From Streptomyces sp. YIM 121038 (GTDB lineage: Bacteria > Actinomycetota > Actinomycetes > Streptomycetales > Streptomycetaceae), in the NCBI RefSeq assembly GCF_006088715.1, contig NZ_CP030771.1, positions 4,154,001 through 4,218,000 of the forward strand: a DNA stretch of 64,000 nt, in the 5' to 3' direction. Shown here piece after piece: positions 1 through 8,163 of this stretch (the stretch's first letter is position 1; every line of letters begins with the position of its first letter). The notes beneath the pieces are model-generated. The model saw nothing but the letters and a program-made list of their open reading frames with translations, was not told the origin of the DNA and did no database searches. The translations under genes were made by a program, and so were the position numbers.

Positions 1-319
1 TCTGGTTCAGATCCATGCGCTCCGGCGCCGCGGGCGCGGCAGCGGGCTCCGGCGCGTCCGGCACCCCGTACTCCTCCTCGTACCGGCGGATCACCTCACC
101 CACCGGCAGCGCGGGCCACAACGTGGCCTCACCGCTGTCCCGGGCGATGACGAGACGCTGACCGCCACCGTCCGAACGCGGACCGCCCTCGCGGTCCTCC
201 GCCCACACCACGAAGCCCAGGTCGAACTCCCGCACCCGCACCTCACGGTGCCCGGGCGCCGGCACCTCACCGTTGATCCACTCCTCGGCGCGCTCCTGCG
301 CCTGTGCGAAGGTCACCAT
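1..319 (-). CDS. YrhB/Imm35-like small protein (N-terminal part; runs off the window)
   Basis: This is the 5' part of a gene that leaves the window at base 1. The ATG at 319 lies 8 nt after the stop of the WHH-SUKH gene upstream, so the two are almost certainly co-transcribed. The protein begins MVTFAQAQERAEEWING and continues with EVRVREFDLGFVVWAEDR and RLVIARDSGEATLWP, the pattern of YrhB-domain (Imm35-type) immunity proteins: a helix followed by strands with a conserved [FV]VW segment. After about 80 residues comes an Ala/Pro-rich linker (PEPAAAPAAPER), so a further domain probably follows outside the window. The immunity assignment is family recognition plus context; no cognate toxin can be named. 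Confidence 0.7.
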   Translation of the reverse strand, partial: MVTFAQAQERAEEWINGEVPAPGHREVRVREFDLGFVVWAEDREGGPRSDGGGQRLVIARDSGEATLWPALPVGEVIRRYEEEYGVPDAPEPAAAPAAPERMDLNQ

Positions 320-327
320 CTCGGAGC

Positions 328-1317
328 TCACTCCCCCACCGGGACGACGCGCGCGAAGCCGCCGTCCACCATCAGGTTCGCCACGGTCTCCAGCTCGGGC
401 GGACTGCCCGCGAGCCGGGACAGGAACGCGTCGAAGTCGTCCCCGCACGGCAACAGCAGCCGCTGCACCCGCTCCGCGGGCGCCCAGGACGGATCCACGT
501 CACGCGCGTCGTCGTACGCGCAGAACCACACCGAGCCGATCCGATCGCCCTTCACCTTCACCGCGAGCAGACCGCCCTGCACAAAACCGACCCCCAGGAA
601 ATCCTTGGTCAGATGGTCGCGCAGACACTTGTTCACGTACACCAGGTCGTTCACGGCCGCCTCGTCACGCACCGTGAAGAACGGCTGGTCGATCAGCAGA
701 CCCAGCTCCGCGTCCAGAGCCGTCCCCACCGGCGCACAGCCGCCCGCCGCCTTCAAGAAGGAGCGATACGCCCCCGGCAGCCGATAGCCCAGATCCTCCT
801 CGACCCCCGCGACCTGGCCCTCCGTGACCGCCAGCGCCCCCTTCGGCAACGCCAGGTGCGCCGGACGCGTCTCCTGCAACGGACGCGTCCCCCGCTTGCC
901 GTGGTCCACGGCCGACGTGGCGATGCCGCCGTGATGCCGCAGCAACGCCTTCACCTCGACCGGCACCAGCTCAAGACGGCGACCACCCGGCACGTGGTGC
1001 CAGGTCCAGCCGTGCGGCGTCGCCACCGCCGGAATCGTGTCCCACAGCTCATGGCCCGACGCCGCGAGCGCCGCGTTCGCCGACACGTAGTCCGTGAGCC
1101 GCAGCTCGTCCACACCGAAGCCCTCCGGCGGCTCCGCGATCTCCGCCGCCGCACGCGCGTACGGCGAGAAGACCGGATAGCCCTCACCGTCCACCCGCAC
1201 GCCCCTGGGGTGCCGCGCGGCACGGACCGGATCCGGGAAGTGCACGACCTGCCCGGCGTAGGCCGCGTTCGGCGGCGCGGCCTGCTGCCCGAGCCGACCT
1301 GGCCGACCTGTCGTCAT
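328..1317 (-). CDS. WHH-type HNH nuclease-like domain fused to a SUKH (SMI1/KNR4) domain
   Basis: This 329-residue protein has two recognisable parts. Residues about 30-145 resemble the WHH family of HNH/ENDO VII toxin nucleases: a GYPVFSPYA segment (46-54), a DYVSAN segment (76-81), then GWTWHH (103-108) and LVPVEV...LRHHGG (118-131). The second active-site His usual in this family (LVPxxxH) is Lys123 here, so activity may be reduced or lost. Residues about 165-305 look like SMI1/KNR4 (SUKH): VAGVEEDLGYRLPGAYRSFL, and later GDRIGSVWFCAYD. SUKH proteins are immunity proteins of polymorphic nuclease toxins, so having both in one chain is unusual. The ATG is preceded by GGAGG 8 nt away. No secretion signal is visible. 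It is transcribed away from the deaminase gene. Confidence 0.75.
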   Translation of the reverse strand: MTTGRPGRLGQQAAPPNAAYAGQVVHFPDPVRAARHPRGVRVDGEGYPVFSPYARAAAEIAEPPEGFGVDELRLTDYVSANAALAASGHELWDTIPAVATPHGWTWHHVPGGRRLELVPVEVKALLRHHGGIATSAVDHGKRGTRPLQETRPAHLALPKGALAVTEGQVAGVEEDLGYRLPGAYRSFLKAAGGCAPVGTALDAELGLLIDQPFFTVRDEAAVNDLVYVNKCLRDHLTKDFLGVGFVQGGLLAVKVKGDRIGSVWFCAYDDARDVDPSWAPAERVQRLLLPCGDDFDAFLSRLAGSPPELETVANLMVDGGFARVVPVGE

Positions 1318-1362
1318 GGCGGTTGCCCTCCTGCGGCACTGTCGAGGTTCACGAATGGCGAC

Positions 1363-1391
1363 AGCCTATGCGGAAGGACGACACGGGTCAT
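1363..1391 (-). promoter_or_regulatory. Candidate promoter of the WHH-SUKH gene
   Basis: On the minus strand TAGGCT (1368-1363) makes a good streptomycete -10 hexamer. ATGACC (1391-1386) stands 17 nt upstream as a weak -35. The predicted start leaves a leader of about 40 nt containing the GGAGG ribosome site. Confidence 0.4.
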
Positions 1392-1564
1392 CGGCCCGCC
1401 GGATCCGTGACCACCCGCCACGAGCCCGTCACCCAGAGACGAAACCCCGCCGTGTCGCACCGACCCAGCTTCCGTACCACGCGCCCCATTTGGCAGTCTG
1501 TTCCCGCAACGCGGGGGCGTGGCACCAGCGGCCGACGCCGCGGGCACGGGGAGGGAAACACCAC

Positions 1565-2161
1565 ATGCACACGGCACAAACCAGCATGTCACGGACCACC
1601 GATACATCCACCGAAAGCGCCGGAACCGTTCACTCCACGACCACAGCCACCACCGCGCGCACCCCGGGGACCCCAGGCACCCCCGGCGGCGACCCCCGCG
1701 TCGGCTGGAGCAGCGTCCCCGCCGACGCACCCATCCTGCTCCACCGCCGCGACGGCATCCTGCCCACCGTCGCCGCCGCGCTCTCCGTCCGCGGCACCAC
1801 CCTCACCAGCACCCCCAAACGCGGCGAAGAACCACCCGACCTCCACCCCCTCGTCCAGGACTTCCTCGACGCCCTCCCCAGCGCCCAACGCGAACGCTTC
1901 ACCGGACGCTGCGCCGAAGCCCTGCTCGTCTCCCGGCACCTCACCACCGCCGACGCCGGCCGCTCCAAACGCGCCCGCCGCAAACCCATGACCAACGGCG
2001 AAGCCCGCAAAGCCCTCAAGCACGCCAAACTCACCACCCGCCGCATCCGCGAGGACGGCGACCCCCTGCACGGCTCCTTCGCCCGCCCCTGCCGCTCCTG
2101 CACCGCCCTCACCGACCACTTCGGCGTCCGCGTCGTGGACCCCACGGCGGCCGACGGCTGA
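1565..2161 (+). CDS. YwqJ-type putative deaminase
   Basis: This protein of 198 residues begins at the ATG at 1565, preceded by GGGAGGG; upstream in-frame starts lack a ribosome site. Residues 1-45 are a Thr/Ser/Pro-rich low-complexity leader. The rest carries the zinc-ligand signature of the cytidine-deaminase fold in the YwqJ variant: Cys116-Ala-Glu118 in GRCAEAL, and PCRSC (175-179) near the C-terminus. HPLVQDFLDAL (94-104) and NGEARKALKHAK (144-155) are other recognisable stretches. In polymorphic toxins such domains act on nucleic acids or nucleotides, but here no delivery, repeat or secretion module is attached. The substrate cannot be told from sequence. It lies 71 nt upstream of a SUKH-3 gene on the same strand, an arrangement consistent with toxin plus immunity. 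Confidence 0.75.
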   Translation: MHTAQTSMSRTTDTSTESAGTVHSTTTATTARTPGTPGTPGGDPRVGWSSVPADAPILLHRRDGILPTVAAALSVRGTTLTSTPKRGEEPPDLHPLVQDFLDALPSAQRERFTGRCAEALLVSRHLTTADAGRSKRARRKPMTNGEARKALKHAKLTTRRIREDGDPLHGSFARPCRSCTALTDHFGVRVVDPTAADG

Positions 2162-2232
2162 CACCCCCGCCGCACCGACGCAACCGCACCGCAACGCACC
2201 GCACCGCACCGCACCCGAGGGCGCCCACCACC

Positions 2233-2724
2233 ATGCACACCGACCACTCCACCCGCTTCCCCGTACCCGTCGACGCCGCCCTGCGCACCGCCGGCTGGCG
2301 CCCCGGCCGCTGGGACATCAAACAGGCCGAGATCTGGGCCGACGTCCTGCGCCGCCACACCTCACCCGCAGGACACCAGCACGCCGTCTTCCCCGCCGCC
2401 GTCGAAGCCTGGGCCGAATTCGGCGGCCTCCACATCACCCCCCAGGGCCCCGGCCGCCAGATAGCCCCCGCCACCCTCCACCTCGACCCCATGTACGGCC
2501 TCCACACCGCACGCACCCTCGGCGACCTCGGCCGCGCCCTCGGCACCGAAGTCAGCCCCATCGGCGAAGAGACCGACACCCAGGCCCTCATCGCCATCGA
2601 CGCCCGCGGCCGCCTCTACAGCCTCGACCACACCGGCGACTGGTACCTCGGCCAGCACATCGACCAGGCCCTCACCACCCTCATCGCAGGCACCCAGCCC
2701 GTACGCCTCACCGCCGGAGCGTAG
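2233..2724 (+). CDS. SUKH-3 domain protein (putative immunity protein)
   Basis: A 163-residue cytosolic protein. The segment FPVPVDAALRTAGWRPGR followed by AVEAWAEFGGLHI is characteristic of SUKH-3 immunity proteins, as are ALGTEVSPIGE and the late GRLYSLDHTGDWYLG stretch. SUKH proteins bind and neutralise cognate nuclease or deaminase toxins. The start ATG at 2233 lies 71 nt after the deaminase stop with no terminator between, so the pair probably forms one transcript. No strong ribosome site is visible before the ATG; an upstream in-frame start would run into the low-complexity spacer, so the ATG is preferred. Confidence 0.8.
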   Translation: MHTDHSTRFPVPVDAALRTAGWRPGRWDIKQAEIWADVLRRHTSPAGHQHAVFPAAVEAWAEFGGLHITPQGPGRQIAPATLHLDPMYGLHTARTLGDLGRALGTEVSPIGEETDTQALIAIDARGRLYSLDHTGDWYLGQHIDQALTTLIAGTQPVRLTAGA

Positions 2725-2757
2725 GCGCTCCGCTGGATTTCACCGCCCCGTGCCGCC

Positions 2758-2817
2758 CGGCCACTGCGCCGCCCGGCCACTGCGCCGTCCGGCCACGCGC
2801 CGTCCGGCCACTGCGGG
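2758..2817. repeat. 16-bp tandem repeat, about four units
   Basis: Four consecutive units of the form CGGCCACTGCGCCGYC (2758, 2774, 2790, 2805; the third is one base short and the last is cut) lie just after the SUKH-3 gene. No coding frame is kept through them. Confidence 0.85.
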
Positions 2818-2821
2818 TCCA

Positions 2822-2886
2822 TCGTGGCTGATCGCGCCCACGCGGCGGAGCCGCCATCGACACAGCCCCGCGCCCCTACGGGGCGC
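2822..2886 (-). repeat. Dispersed intergenic element B, copy 1
   Basis: Read on the minus strand this matches the element at 47893-47955: a short GGGGC/GCCCC hairpin, GGCGCGGGGCTGTGTC, then GCGGCTCCGCCGCG and GGGCGCG...CAGCCAC. It sits between the convergent SUKH-3 and sensor-kinase genes. Confidence 0.75.
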
Positions 2887-2911
2887 TCCCGTACGGCGGC
2901 AGACGCCGAGA

Positions 2912-4249
2912 TCAGGCCCCGGCCGCCCCCGCCGGAAGCACCGCCGACACCCGGAAACCACCCGCGTCCGTCGGCCCCGACACGAACACCCCGCCGAGCG
3001 CCGTCACCCGCTCCTTCATCCCCACCAGACCATTGCCGCCACTCGGCAACCGCGCATCCGCAGGAGCCGTCTCCGGCGGCGGCCCGTTCTCCACCTGCAT
3101 CGCGATCTCCACACCCCGATGCGCGAGCCGCACATACGCCTTCGCACCCGCCGCGTGCTTGAAGACGTTCGTCAACGCCTCCTGCACCACCCGGTACGCC
3201 GTCTCCTCCACATCCGCCGCATACAGCCGCGCCTCACCCTCCACGGACATGTCCACCACCATCCCCGCCGCCCGCGACTGATCCACCAACTCGTCCAGCT
3301 CCGCCAGACACGGCCCCTCCGCCAACTCCGCGGCCTCCCCACCACCCGCCCGCGACGCCGCCCGCGACGCCGCCTCCCCCACCGCCGCCAACGGCACCGG
3401 CACCGGAGCCGGAGCGGGCTTCGGCGGAGCCTCCCCCGCCCGCAACACCCCCAACATCTCCCGCAACTCCGTCAGCGCCTGCCGACCCATGTCCCCCACC
3501 AGCGCCGCGTTCTTCACCGCCTTCTCCGGATCCTTCCGCGCCACCGCCTGCAACGCCGCCGCGTGCACCACCATCAGACTCACCCGGTGCGCCACCACGT
3601 CGTGCATGTCCCGGGCGATCCGCGTCCGCTCCTCGTTACGCGCCCACTCCGCCCGCTCCTCCGCCCGCTCAGCCAGCAACTGAAGCTCCCGCTCCAGACT
3701 GTCCGCACGCTCCCGCAACGACTCCATCAGCCGCCGCCGCGCACCCACATACAGACCCAGCAACAACGGCGGCGCCGTCACCCCCAGCGACGTACTGATC
3801 GCGATGAACGGGATGACCCCCTCGCCGATCGTCAGATCCCCGCTCGCTATGTCCTGATTCGCCCGCACCATCGTCACGATCAACGTGCCCGCCAGCGACA
3901 TCCCCGCAAGCGCCCCGATGATCCTGCGCGGCAGCTCCGACGCCGCCAGCGTGTACAGACCCACGATCGTCATCAGGACGCCCATCTGCGCCGGCGTGAT
4001 CGCCACCGCGATCAGCACCACCGCGATCGGCCAACGACGACGCAACACCAGCGTCGCCCCGGCCAGCACCCCGAAGCCCACCCCCACCGCCAGCGGCAGC
4101 CCCGCGTCCCGCGCGAACTCGACGCCCTCCGCGCCGCACTCGGCCGCCGACACGACACCGAGCCCCACATCGAGCACGGCACTGCGCCGCCGCTCCCACC
4201 ACCACGGCCCTGTCCTGGCCGCGGTTCCGCTGTCCCCCGTCGTGGTCAT
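2912..4249 (-). CDS. Sensor histidine kinase, HisKA_3 / NarL-partner type
   Basis: A membrane kinase of about 445 residues from ATG 4249 (MTTTGDSG...). The N-terminal half carries several hydrophobic segments (VAVGVGFGVLAGATLVL, PIAVVLIAVAITPA, IVGLYTLAASELP, IIGALAGMSLAGTLIV and one more). A coiled stretch (LRERADSLERELQLLAERAEERAEW) leads to the dimerisation/phosphorylation helix ERTRIARDMHDVVAHRVS, where the His follows RDM. The ATPase domain has EALTNVFKHA (N box) and GGNGLVGMKERV (G box). An Ala/Pro-rich insertion separates the two. Such kinases normally sit beside a LuxR-type response regulator; none is adjacent here, so it appears orphan. The signal sensed is unknown. Confidence 0.9.
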   Translation of the reverse strand: MTTTGDSGTAARTGPWWWERRRSAVLDVGLGVVSAAECGAEGVEFARDAGLPLAVGVGFGVLAGATLVLRRRWPIAVVLIAVAITPAQMGVLMTIVGLYTLAASELPRRIIGALAGMSLAGTLIVTMVRANQDIASGDLTIGEGVIPFIAISTSLGVTAPPLLLGLYVGARRRLMESLRERADSLERELQLLAERAEERAEWARNEERTRIARDMHDVVAHRVSLMVVHAAALQAVARKDPEKAVKNAALVGDMGRQALTELREMLGVLRAGEAPPKPAPAPVPVPLAAVGEAASRAASRAGGGEAAELAEGPCLAELDELVDQSRAAGMVVDMSVEGEARLYAADVEETAYRVVQEALTNVFKHAAGAKAYVRLAHRGVEIAMQVENGPPPETAPADARLPSGGNGLVGMKERVTALGGVFVSGPTDAGGFRVSAVLPAGAAGA

Positions 4250-4426
4250 GTCTTCCAGCCTACGGGCGCCGACGCCCGGTTTTCCGGTGAGTTTCCGGCA
4301 CGCGAGCACCCCGCGGCCCTACCCCGGCGGGCCACGGACGACGCCCGAACCGCCAGGTAACCCTCGAACAGTTGAACCGCCCAGATTTTCGACCCGGAAC
4401 CCCGAAATCCGAACGAGGCTCGCCGC

Positions 4427-5290
4427 ATGACCGAGATCACCGACTTCCCCTCCCTCCGCGCCCGAGCCATCACCCTGCGCCGGGAGGGCCTCAGCCGCCG
4501 CCAGATCCGCGACCGGCTCCACGTCTACAACAACGACCTCCTCAACCGCCTCCTGGAAGGCGAGCCCGCACCAGAGTGGACCAAGCGCCCCAACGCCAAG
4601 GACGACCTCAAGGAGAAGGCCCGCGAGCTACGCCTCCAGGGCTGGACGTACGACAAGATCAAGGCGGAGCTCGGCTGCTCCAAGAGCTCGGTGTCCCTCT
4701 GGGTGCGGGACCTGCCGACGCCGGAGCGACGACAGCGAACCCGCGAAGAGGCTTCAGCCATCGCCAAGCGCAGTTGGGAGCCAAAGCTGCGGCTGCGCGA
4801 AGAGGAGCGCCAACGCACGAAGAAGGCCGCCATGGACGAAGTGGGGCAACTCACCGACCGTGAGCTGTTCCTGATCGGCGTCGGGCTCTATTGGGCCGAG
4901 GGAACCAAGAGCAAGCCCTACAAACGGCGCGAGCGCGTCACGTTCGTGAACAGCGACCCGGGAATGGTCAAGATCTTCCTGAGCTGGCTCGACCTCCTCA
5001 ACGTCGAGCGCGAAAACGTGCGCTTCTACGTCATGATCCATGAGACGGCGGACGTGCCGGGCGCCGAGCGGTACTGGGCGAACCTCGTCGGCGCCGACCG
5101 CTGCGCCTTCAACAAGACGACCATCAAGAAGCACAACCCCAAGACCGTGCGCAAGAACGTGGGCGAGACCTACCGCGGCTGCCTGGTGATCCAGGTCCGG
5201 CAGAGCGCAGAGTTGTACCGTCGCATCGAAGGCGCCTGGTGCGGCATAGTAGGGGCTGCGTCCGCAGGGGATCTTCCTAATCGGACATAG
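4427..5290 (+). CDS. HTH protein with LAGLIDADG-like segment, next to tRNA-Gln
   Basis: This 287-residue protein has two helix-turn-helix-like units: residues about 10-42 (RAITLRREGLSRRQIRDRLH) and about 61-95 (LRLQGWTYDKIKAELGCSKS then SVSLWV). A basic linker (97-135) follows. Residues 146-163 read ELFLIGVGLYWAEGTKSK, then RERVTFVNSDPGMVKIFLSWL, a spacing reminiscent of one LAGLIDADG motif (LxxxGxxxAEG, then a strand and helix). A conserved-looking tail contains NKTTIKKHNPKTVRKN and YRGCLVIQVRQSAELYRRIEG. Acidic Glu158 sits where a LAGLIDADG acidic ligand would. With one motif it could act only as a dimer, or could simply be a DNA-binding relative. The stop lies 6 nt upstream of the tRNA. 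Function is not established. Confidence 0.8.
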   Translation: MTEITDFPSLRARAITLRREGLSRRQIRDRLHVYNNDLLNRLLEGEPAPEWTKRPNAKDDLKEKARELRLQGWTYDKIKAELGCSKSSVSLWVRDLPTPERRQRTREEASAIAKRSWEPKLRLREEERQRTKKAAMDEVGQLTDRELFLIGVGLYWAEGTKSKPYKRRERVTFVNSDPGMVKIFLSWLDLLNVERENVRFYVMIHETADVPGAERYWANLVGADRCAFNKTTIKKHNPKTVRKNVGETYRGCLVIQVRQSAELYRRIEGAWCGIVGAASAGDLPNRT

Positions 5291-5296
5291 CGCCCA

Positions 5297-5367
5297 TCCC
5301 GGGTCGTCTAAGGGCAAGACGTCAGATTTTGGTTCTGATCATGGGGGTTCGAGTCCTCCCCCGGGAG
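5297..5367 (+). tRNA. tRNA-Gln (anticodon UUG)
   Basis: The cloverleaf folds cleanly: acceptor TCCCGGG (5297-5303) pairs with CCCGGGA (5360-5366). The anticodon stem TCAGA/TCTGA encloses the loop TTTTGGT, giving anticodon TTG at 5329-5331. The T arm GGGGG-TTCGAGT-CCTCC contains one G-T wobble. The discriminator is G5367 and the CCA end is not fully encoded. It stands between the HTH/LAGLIDADG-like gene and glmU. Confidence 0.97.
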
Positions 5368-5528
5368 CATTGCTCGGTTCGGGTCCTGACCTAAAGGCCA
5401 GGGCCCGCTTCCTTTTGGCCTTGTGGGCCGCCCCGGGCGCCCCGCCCGCCCAAGGCCCCCGGCCCGATTACGCCCCGGTATCCTGCGGATGTCCGAACCC
5501 CACGCATCCGAAGCCGAAGGGCACCCCC

Positions 5529-6986
5529 GTGAGCGCCAATTGCCCGGCAGCCGTCGTCGTCCTCGCAGCGGGTGAGGGCACCCGTATGAAGTCGGCCACC
5601 CCGAAGGTCCTGCACGACATCTGTGGCCGTTCCCTCGTCGGGCACGTGCTCGCTGCCGCGCGCGAGCTCGCGCCGGAGCGCCTGGTCGCCGTCGTGGGGC
5701 ACGGCAGCGAGCGCGTCACGGCGCACCTCGCCGAGATCGACCCGCAGGCCCGCACCGCGTACCAGGCGGAGCAGAACGGCACGGGCCACGCGGTCCGCAT
5801 CGGCCTGGAGGAGATCGGCGGCAGGGTCGAGGGGACCGTGGTGGTCGTGTGCGGGGACACCCCGCTGCTGACGGGCGCGACCCTGCGCCGCCTGGCGGAG
5901 ACCCACGCCACCGACGGCAACGCCGTCACCGTGCTGACCGCCGAGGTCCCCGACGCGACCGGTTACGGCCGCATCGTGCGCGACCCGGCGTCGGGCGCGG
6001 TGACGGCGATCGTGGAGCACAAGGACGCCAGTGACGCGCAGCGGGCGATCCGGGAGATCAACTCCGGGGTGTTCGCGTTCGACGGTCAGCTGCTGGCGGA
6101 CGCGCTCGGCAAGGTGCGTACGGACAACAGCCAGGGCGAGGAGTACCTGACGGACGTGCTCGGCATCCTGCGGGAGGCGGGGCACCGGGTCGGGGCGTCG
6201 GTGGCGGGGGATCACCGGGAGATCGCGGGGATCAACAACCGGGTGCAACTGGCGGACGCGCGGCGGGTGTTGAACGACCGGCTGCTGACGGAGGCCATGC
6301 TGGCGGGGGTGACGGTCGTGGACCCGGCGTCGACGTGGGTGGACGCGACGGTGACGTTCGAGCGGGACGCGCTGGTGCATCCGGGGACGCAGCTGCTGGG
6401 GGCGACGCACCTGGGTGAGGGTGCGGAGGTCGGCCCGAACACGCGCCTGAAGGACACGGCGGTGGGTGCGGGCGCGCGGGTGGACAACACGGTGGCGGAC
6501 GGTGCGGAGGTCGGCGAGGGGGCGTCGGTGGGCCCGTTCGCGTATCTGCGGCCGGGTACGCGGCTGGGGACGAGGGCCAAGGCCGGTACGTACGTGGAGA
6601 TGAAGAACGCGACGATCGGTGAGGGCACGAAGGTGCCGCACCTGTCGTACGTGGGGGACGCGACGATCGGTGAGTACTCGAACATCGGGGCCGCGAGCGT
6701 CTTCGTGAACTACGACGGTGAGGCCAAGCACCACACGACGGTGGGGTCGCACTGCAAGACGGGTTCGGACAACATGTTTGTGGCTCCTGTCACGATTGGC
6801 GACGGTGCTTACACGGCGGCGGGGTCCGTGATCACGAAGGACGTGCCGCCGGGTTCGCTGGCCGTCGCCCGTGGCCAGCAGCGGAATATCGAGGGCTGGG
6901 TGGCCCGTAAGCGTCCGGGGAGCGCGGCGGCGAAGGCGGCCGAGGCGGCCTCCCGGGGGACCGGGAACGCGGTCGGCGAGGGCTGA
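5529..6986 (+). CDS. glmU: Bifunctional GlcNAc-1-phosphate uridyltransferase / glucosamine-1-phosphate acetyltransferase
   Basis: GlmU acetylates glucosamine-1-phosphate and then uridylates it to UDP-GlcNAc, the precursor of peptidoglycan. The N-terminal nucleotidyltransferase motif LAAGEGTRMKSATPK lies within the first 25 residues. The C-terminal half is a left-handed beta-helix built of hexapeptide repeats (VGPFAYLRPGT, YVEMKNATIGEGTKV, YVGDATIGEYSNIGA), with FVNYDGEAKHHTTVG and KTGSDNMFVAPVTIG near the acetyl-CoA site. The GTG at 5529 is preferred over an in-frame ATG at 5370, which would begin at the tRNA end. The predicted 485 residues match the family. GAAGG precedes the start. It is the first gene of a plus-strand run glmU-prs-rplY-pth. 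Confidence 0.97.
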   Translation: MSANCPAAVVVLAAGEGTRMKSATPKVLHDICGRSLVGHVLAAARELAPERLVAVVGHGSERVTAHLAEIDPQARTAYQAEQNGTGHAVRIGLEEIGGRVEGTVVVVCGDTPLLTGATLRRLAETHATDGNAVTVLTAEVPDATGYGRIVRDPASGAVTAIVEHKDASDAQRAIREINSGVFAFDGQLLADALGKVRTDNSQGEEYLTDVLGILREAGHRVGASVAGDHREIAGINNRVQLADARRVLNDRLLTEAMLAGVTVVDPASTWVDATVTFERDALVHPGTQLLGATHLGEGAEVGPNTRLKDTAVGAGARVDNTVADGAEVGEGASVGPFAYLRPGTRLGTRAKAGTYVEMKNATIGEGTKVPHLSYVGDATIGEYSNIGAASVFVNYDGEAKHHTTVGSHCKTGSDNMFVAPVTIGDGAYTAAGSVITKDVPPGSLAVARGQQRNIEGWVARKRPGSAAAKAAEAASRGTGNAVGEG

Positions 6987-7157
6987 CCGGCAACCTGACT
7001 GGAAAAAGGTGCGCTGAACACCGCGTACCGTGATAGGTGCACACCAATCGGCTGACTCGTGGCGCGGCCTATGTCCTGGGATGCGGAGTATCGCTCCTGG
7101 ACCTCTGGATGTATCGCGGGTGCAGCAGCGGAAGAACTCGTCTGAGGAGACAGTGCT

Positions 7158-8147
7158 GTGACCGGGATCAAGACGACCGGCGAGAAGAAGTTGATGTTCT
7201 TCTCCGGCCGCGCCCACCCCGAGTTGGCCGAGGAGGTTGCCCACGAGCTGGGCATCGGCGTCGTACCGACGAAGGCCTTCGATTTCGCCAACGGCGAGAT
7301 CTACGTGCGGTACCAGGAGTCGGCACGTGGCGCGGACTGCTTCCTGATCCAGAGCCACACGGCTCCGATCAACAAGTGGATCATGGAGCAGCTGATCATG
7401 ATCGACGCTCTGAAGCGGGCCTCCGCGCGGAGCATCACCGTGATCGTGCCGTTCTACGGCTACGCCCGTCAGGACAAGAAGCACCGCGGCCGTGAGCCGA
7501 TCTCGGCGCGTCTGGTCGCGGACCTGCTGAAGACGGCGGGCGCGGACCGCATCGTCTCGGTGGACCTGCACACCGACCAGATCGTGGGCTTCTTCGACGG
7601 CCCGGTCGACCACCTCTTCGCGCTTCCGATCCTCGCGGACTACGTGGGCGCGAAGGTCGACAGGGACAAGCTCACGGTCGTGTCCCCGGACGCGGGCCGG
7701 GTGCGGGTGGCCGACCGCTGGTGCGACCGTCTGGGCGCGCCGCTGGCGATCGTGCACAAGCGTCGTGACAAGGACGTCGCCAACCAGGTGACGGTCCACG
7801 AGGTGGTCGGTAACGTCGAGGGCCGGGTGTGTGTCCTGGTCGACGACATGATCGACACGGGTGGCACGATCTGTGCGGCGGCCGACGCGCTGTTCGCGCA
7901 CGGTGCCGAGGACGTCATCGTGACGGCGACGCACGGTGTGCTGTCGGGTCCGGCGGCGGACCGGCTGAAGAACTCGAAGGTGAGCGAGTTCGTGTTCACG
8001 AACACGCTGCCGACGCCGAACGAGCTGGAGCTCGACAAGATCACGGTGCTTTCGATCGCTCCGACCATCGCCAACGCGGTGCGGGAGATCTTCGAGGACG
8101 GGTCTGTGACCAGCCTCTTCGAGGAGCAGTCGGGTCCGACGGACTGA
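7158..8147 (+). CDS. prs: Ribose-phosphate pyrophosphokinase
   Basis: PRPP synthetase transfers pyrophosphate from ATP to ribose-5-phosphate, feeding nucleotide, histidine and tryptophan synthesis. The protein starts at GTG 7158 (residues TGIKTTGEKK) with GAGGAGA 10 nt upstream, and is 329 residues long, normal for the family. The PRPP-binding loop is VLVDDMIDTGGTI; the ATP-site region has YARQDKKHRGREPIS and VVSPDAGRVRVADRW. The 171-nt gap after glmU shows no clear terminator, so it may be co-transcribed or have its own promoter. Confidence 0.97.
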   Translation: MTGIKTTGEKKLMFFSGRAHPELAEEVAHELGIGVVPTKAFDFANGEIYVRYQESARGADCFLIQSHTAPINKWIMEQLIMIDALKRASARSITVIVPFYGYARQDKKHRGREPISARLVADLLKTAGADRIVSVDLHTDQIVGFFDGPVDHLFALPILADYVGAKVDRDKLTVVSPDAGRVRVADRWCDRLGAPLAIVHKRRDKDVANQVTVHEVVGNVEGRVCVLVDDMIDTGGTICAAADALFAHGAEDVIVTATHGVLSGPAADRLKNSKVSEFVFTNTLPTPNELELDKITVLSIAPTIANAVREIFEDGSVTSLFEEQSGPTD

Positions 8148-8163
8148 GTCCTGCTTGATCGTT

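Noticed and set aside
5297..5367. Integrated element attachment duplication at tRNA-Gln
   Set aside because: No second copy of the tRNA 3' end and no integrase found in the window.
6987..7157. Promoter for prs
   Set aside because: TGATAG- and TAGGTG-like hexamers occur near 7031-7039 but no -35 at a workable distance was found.
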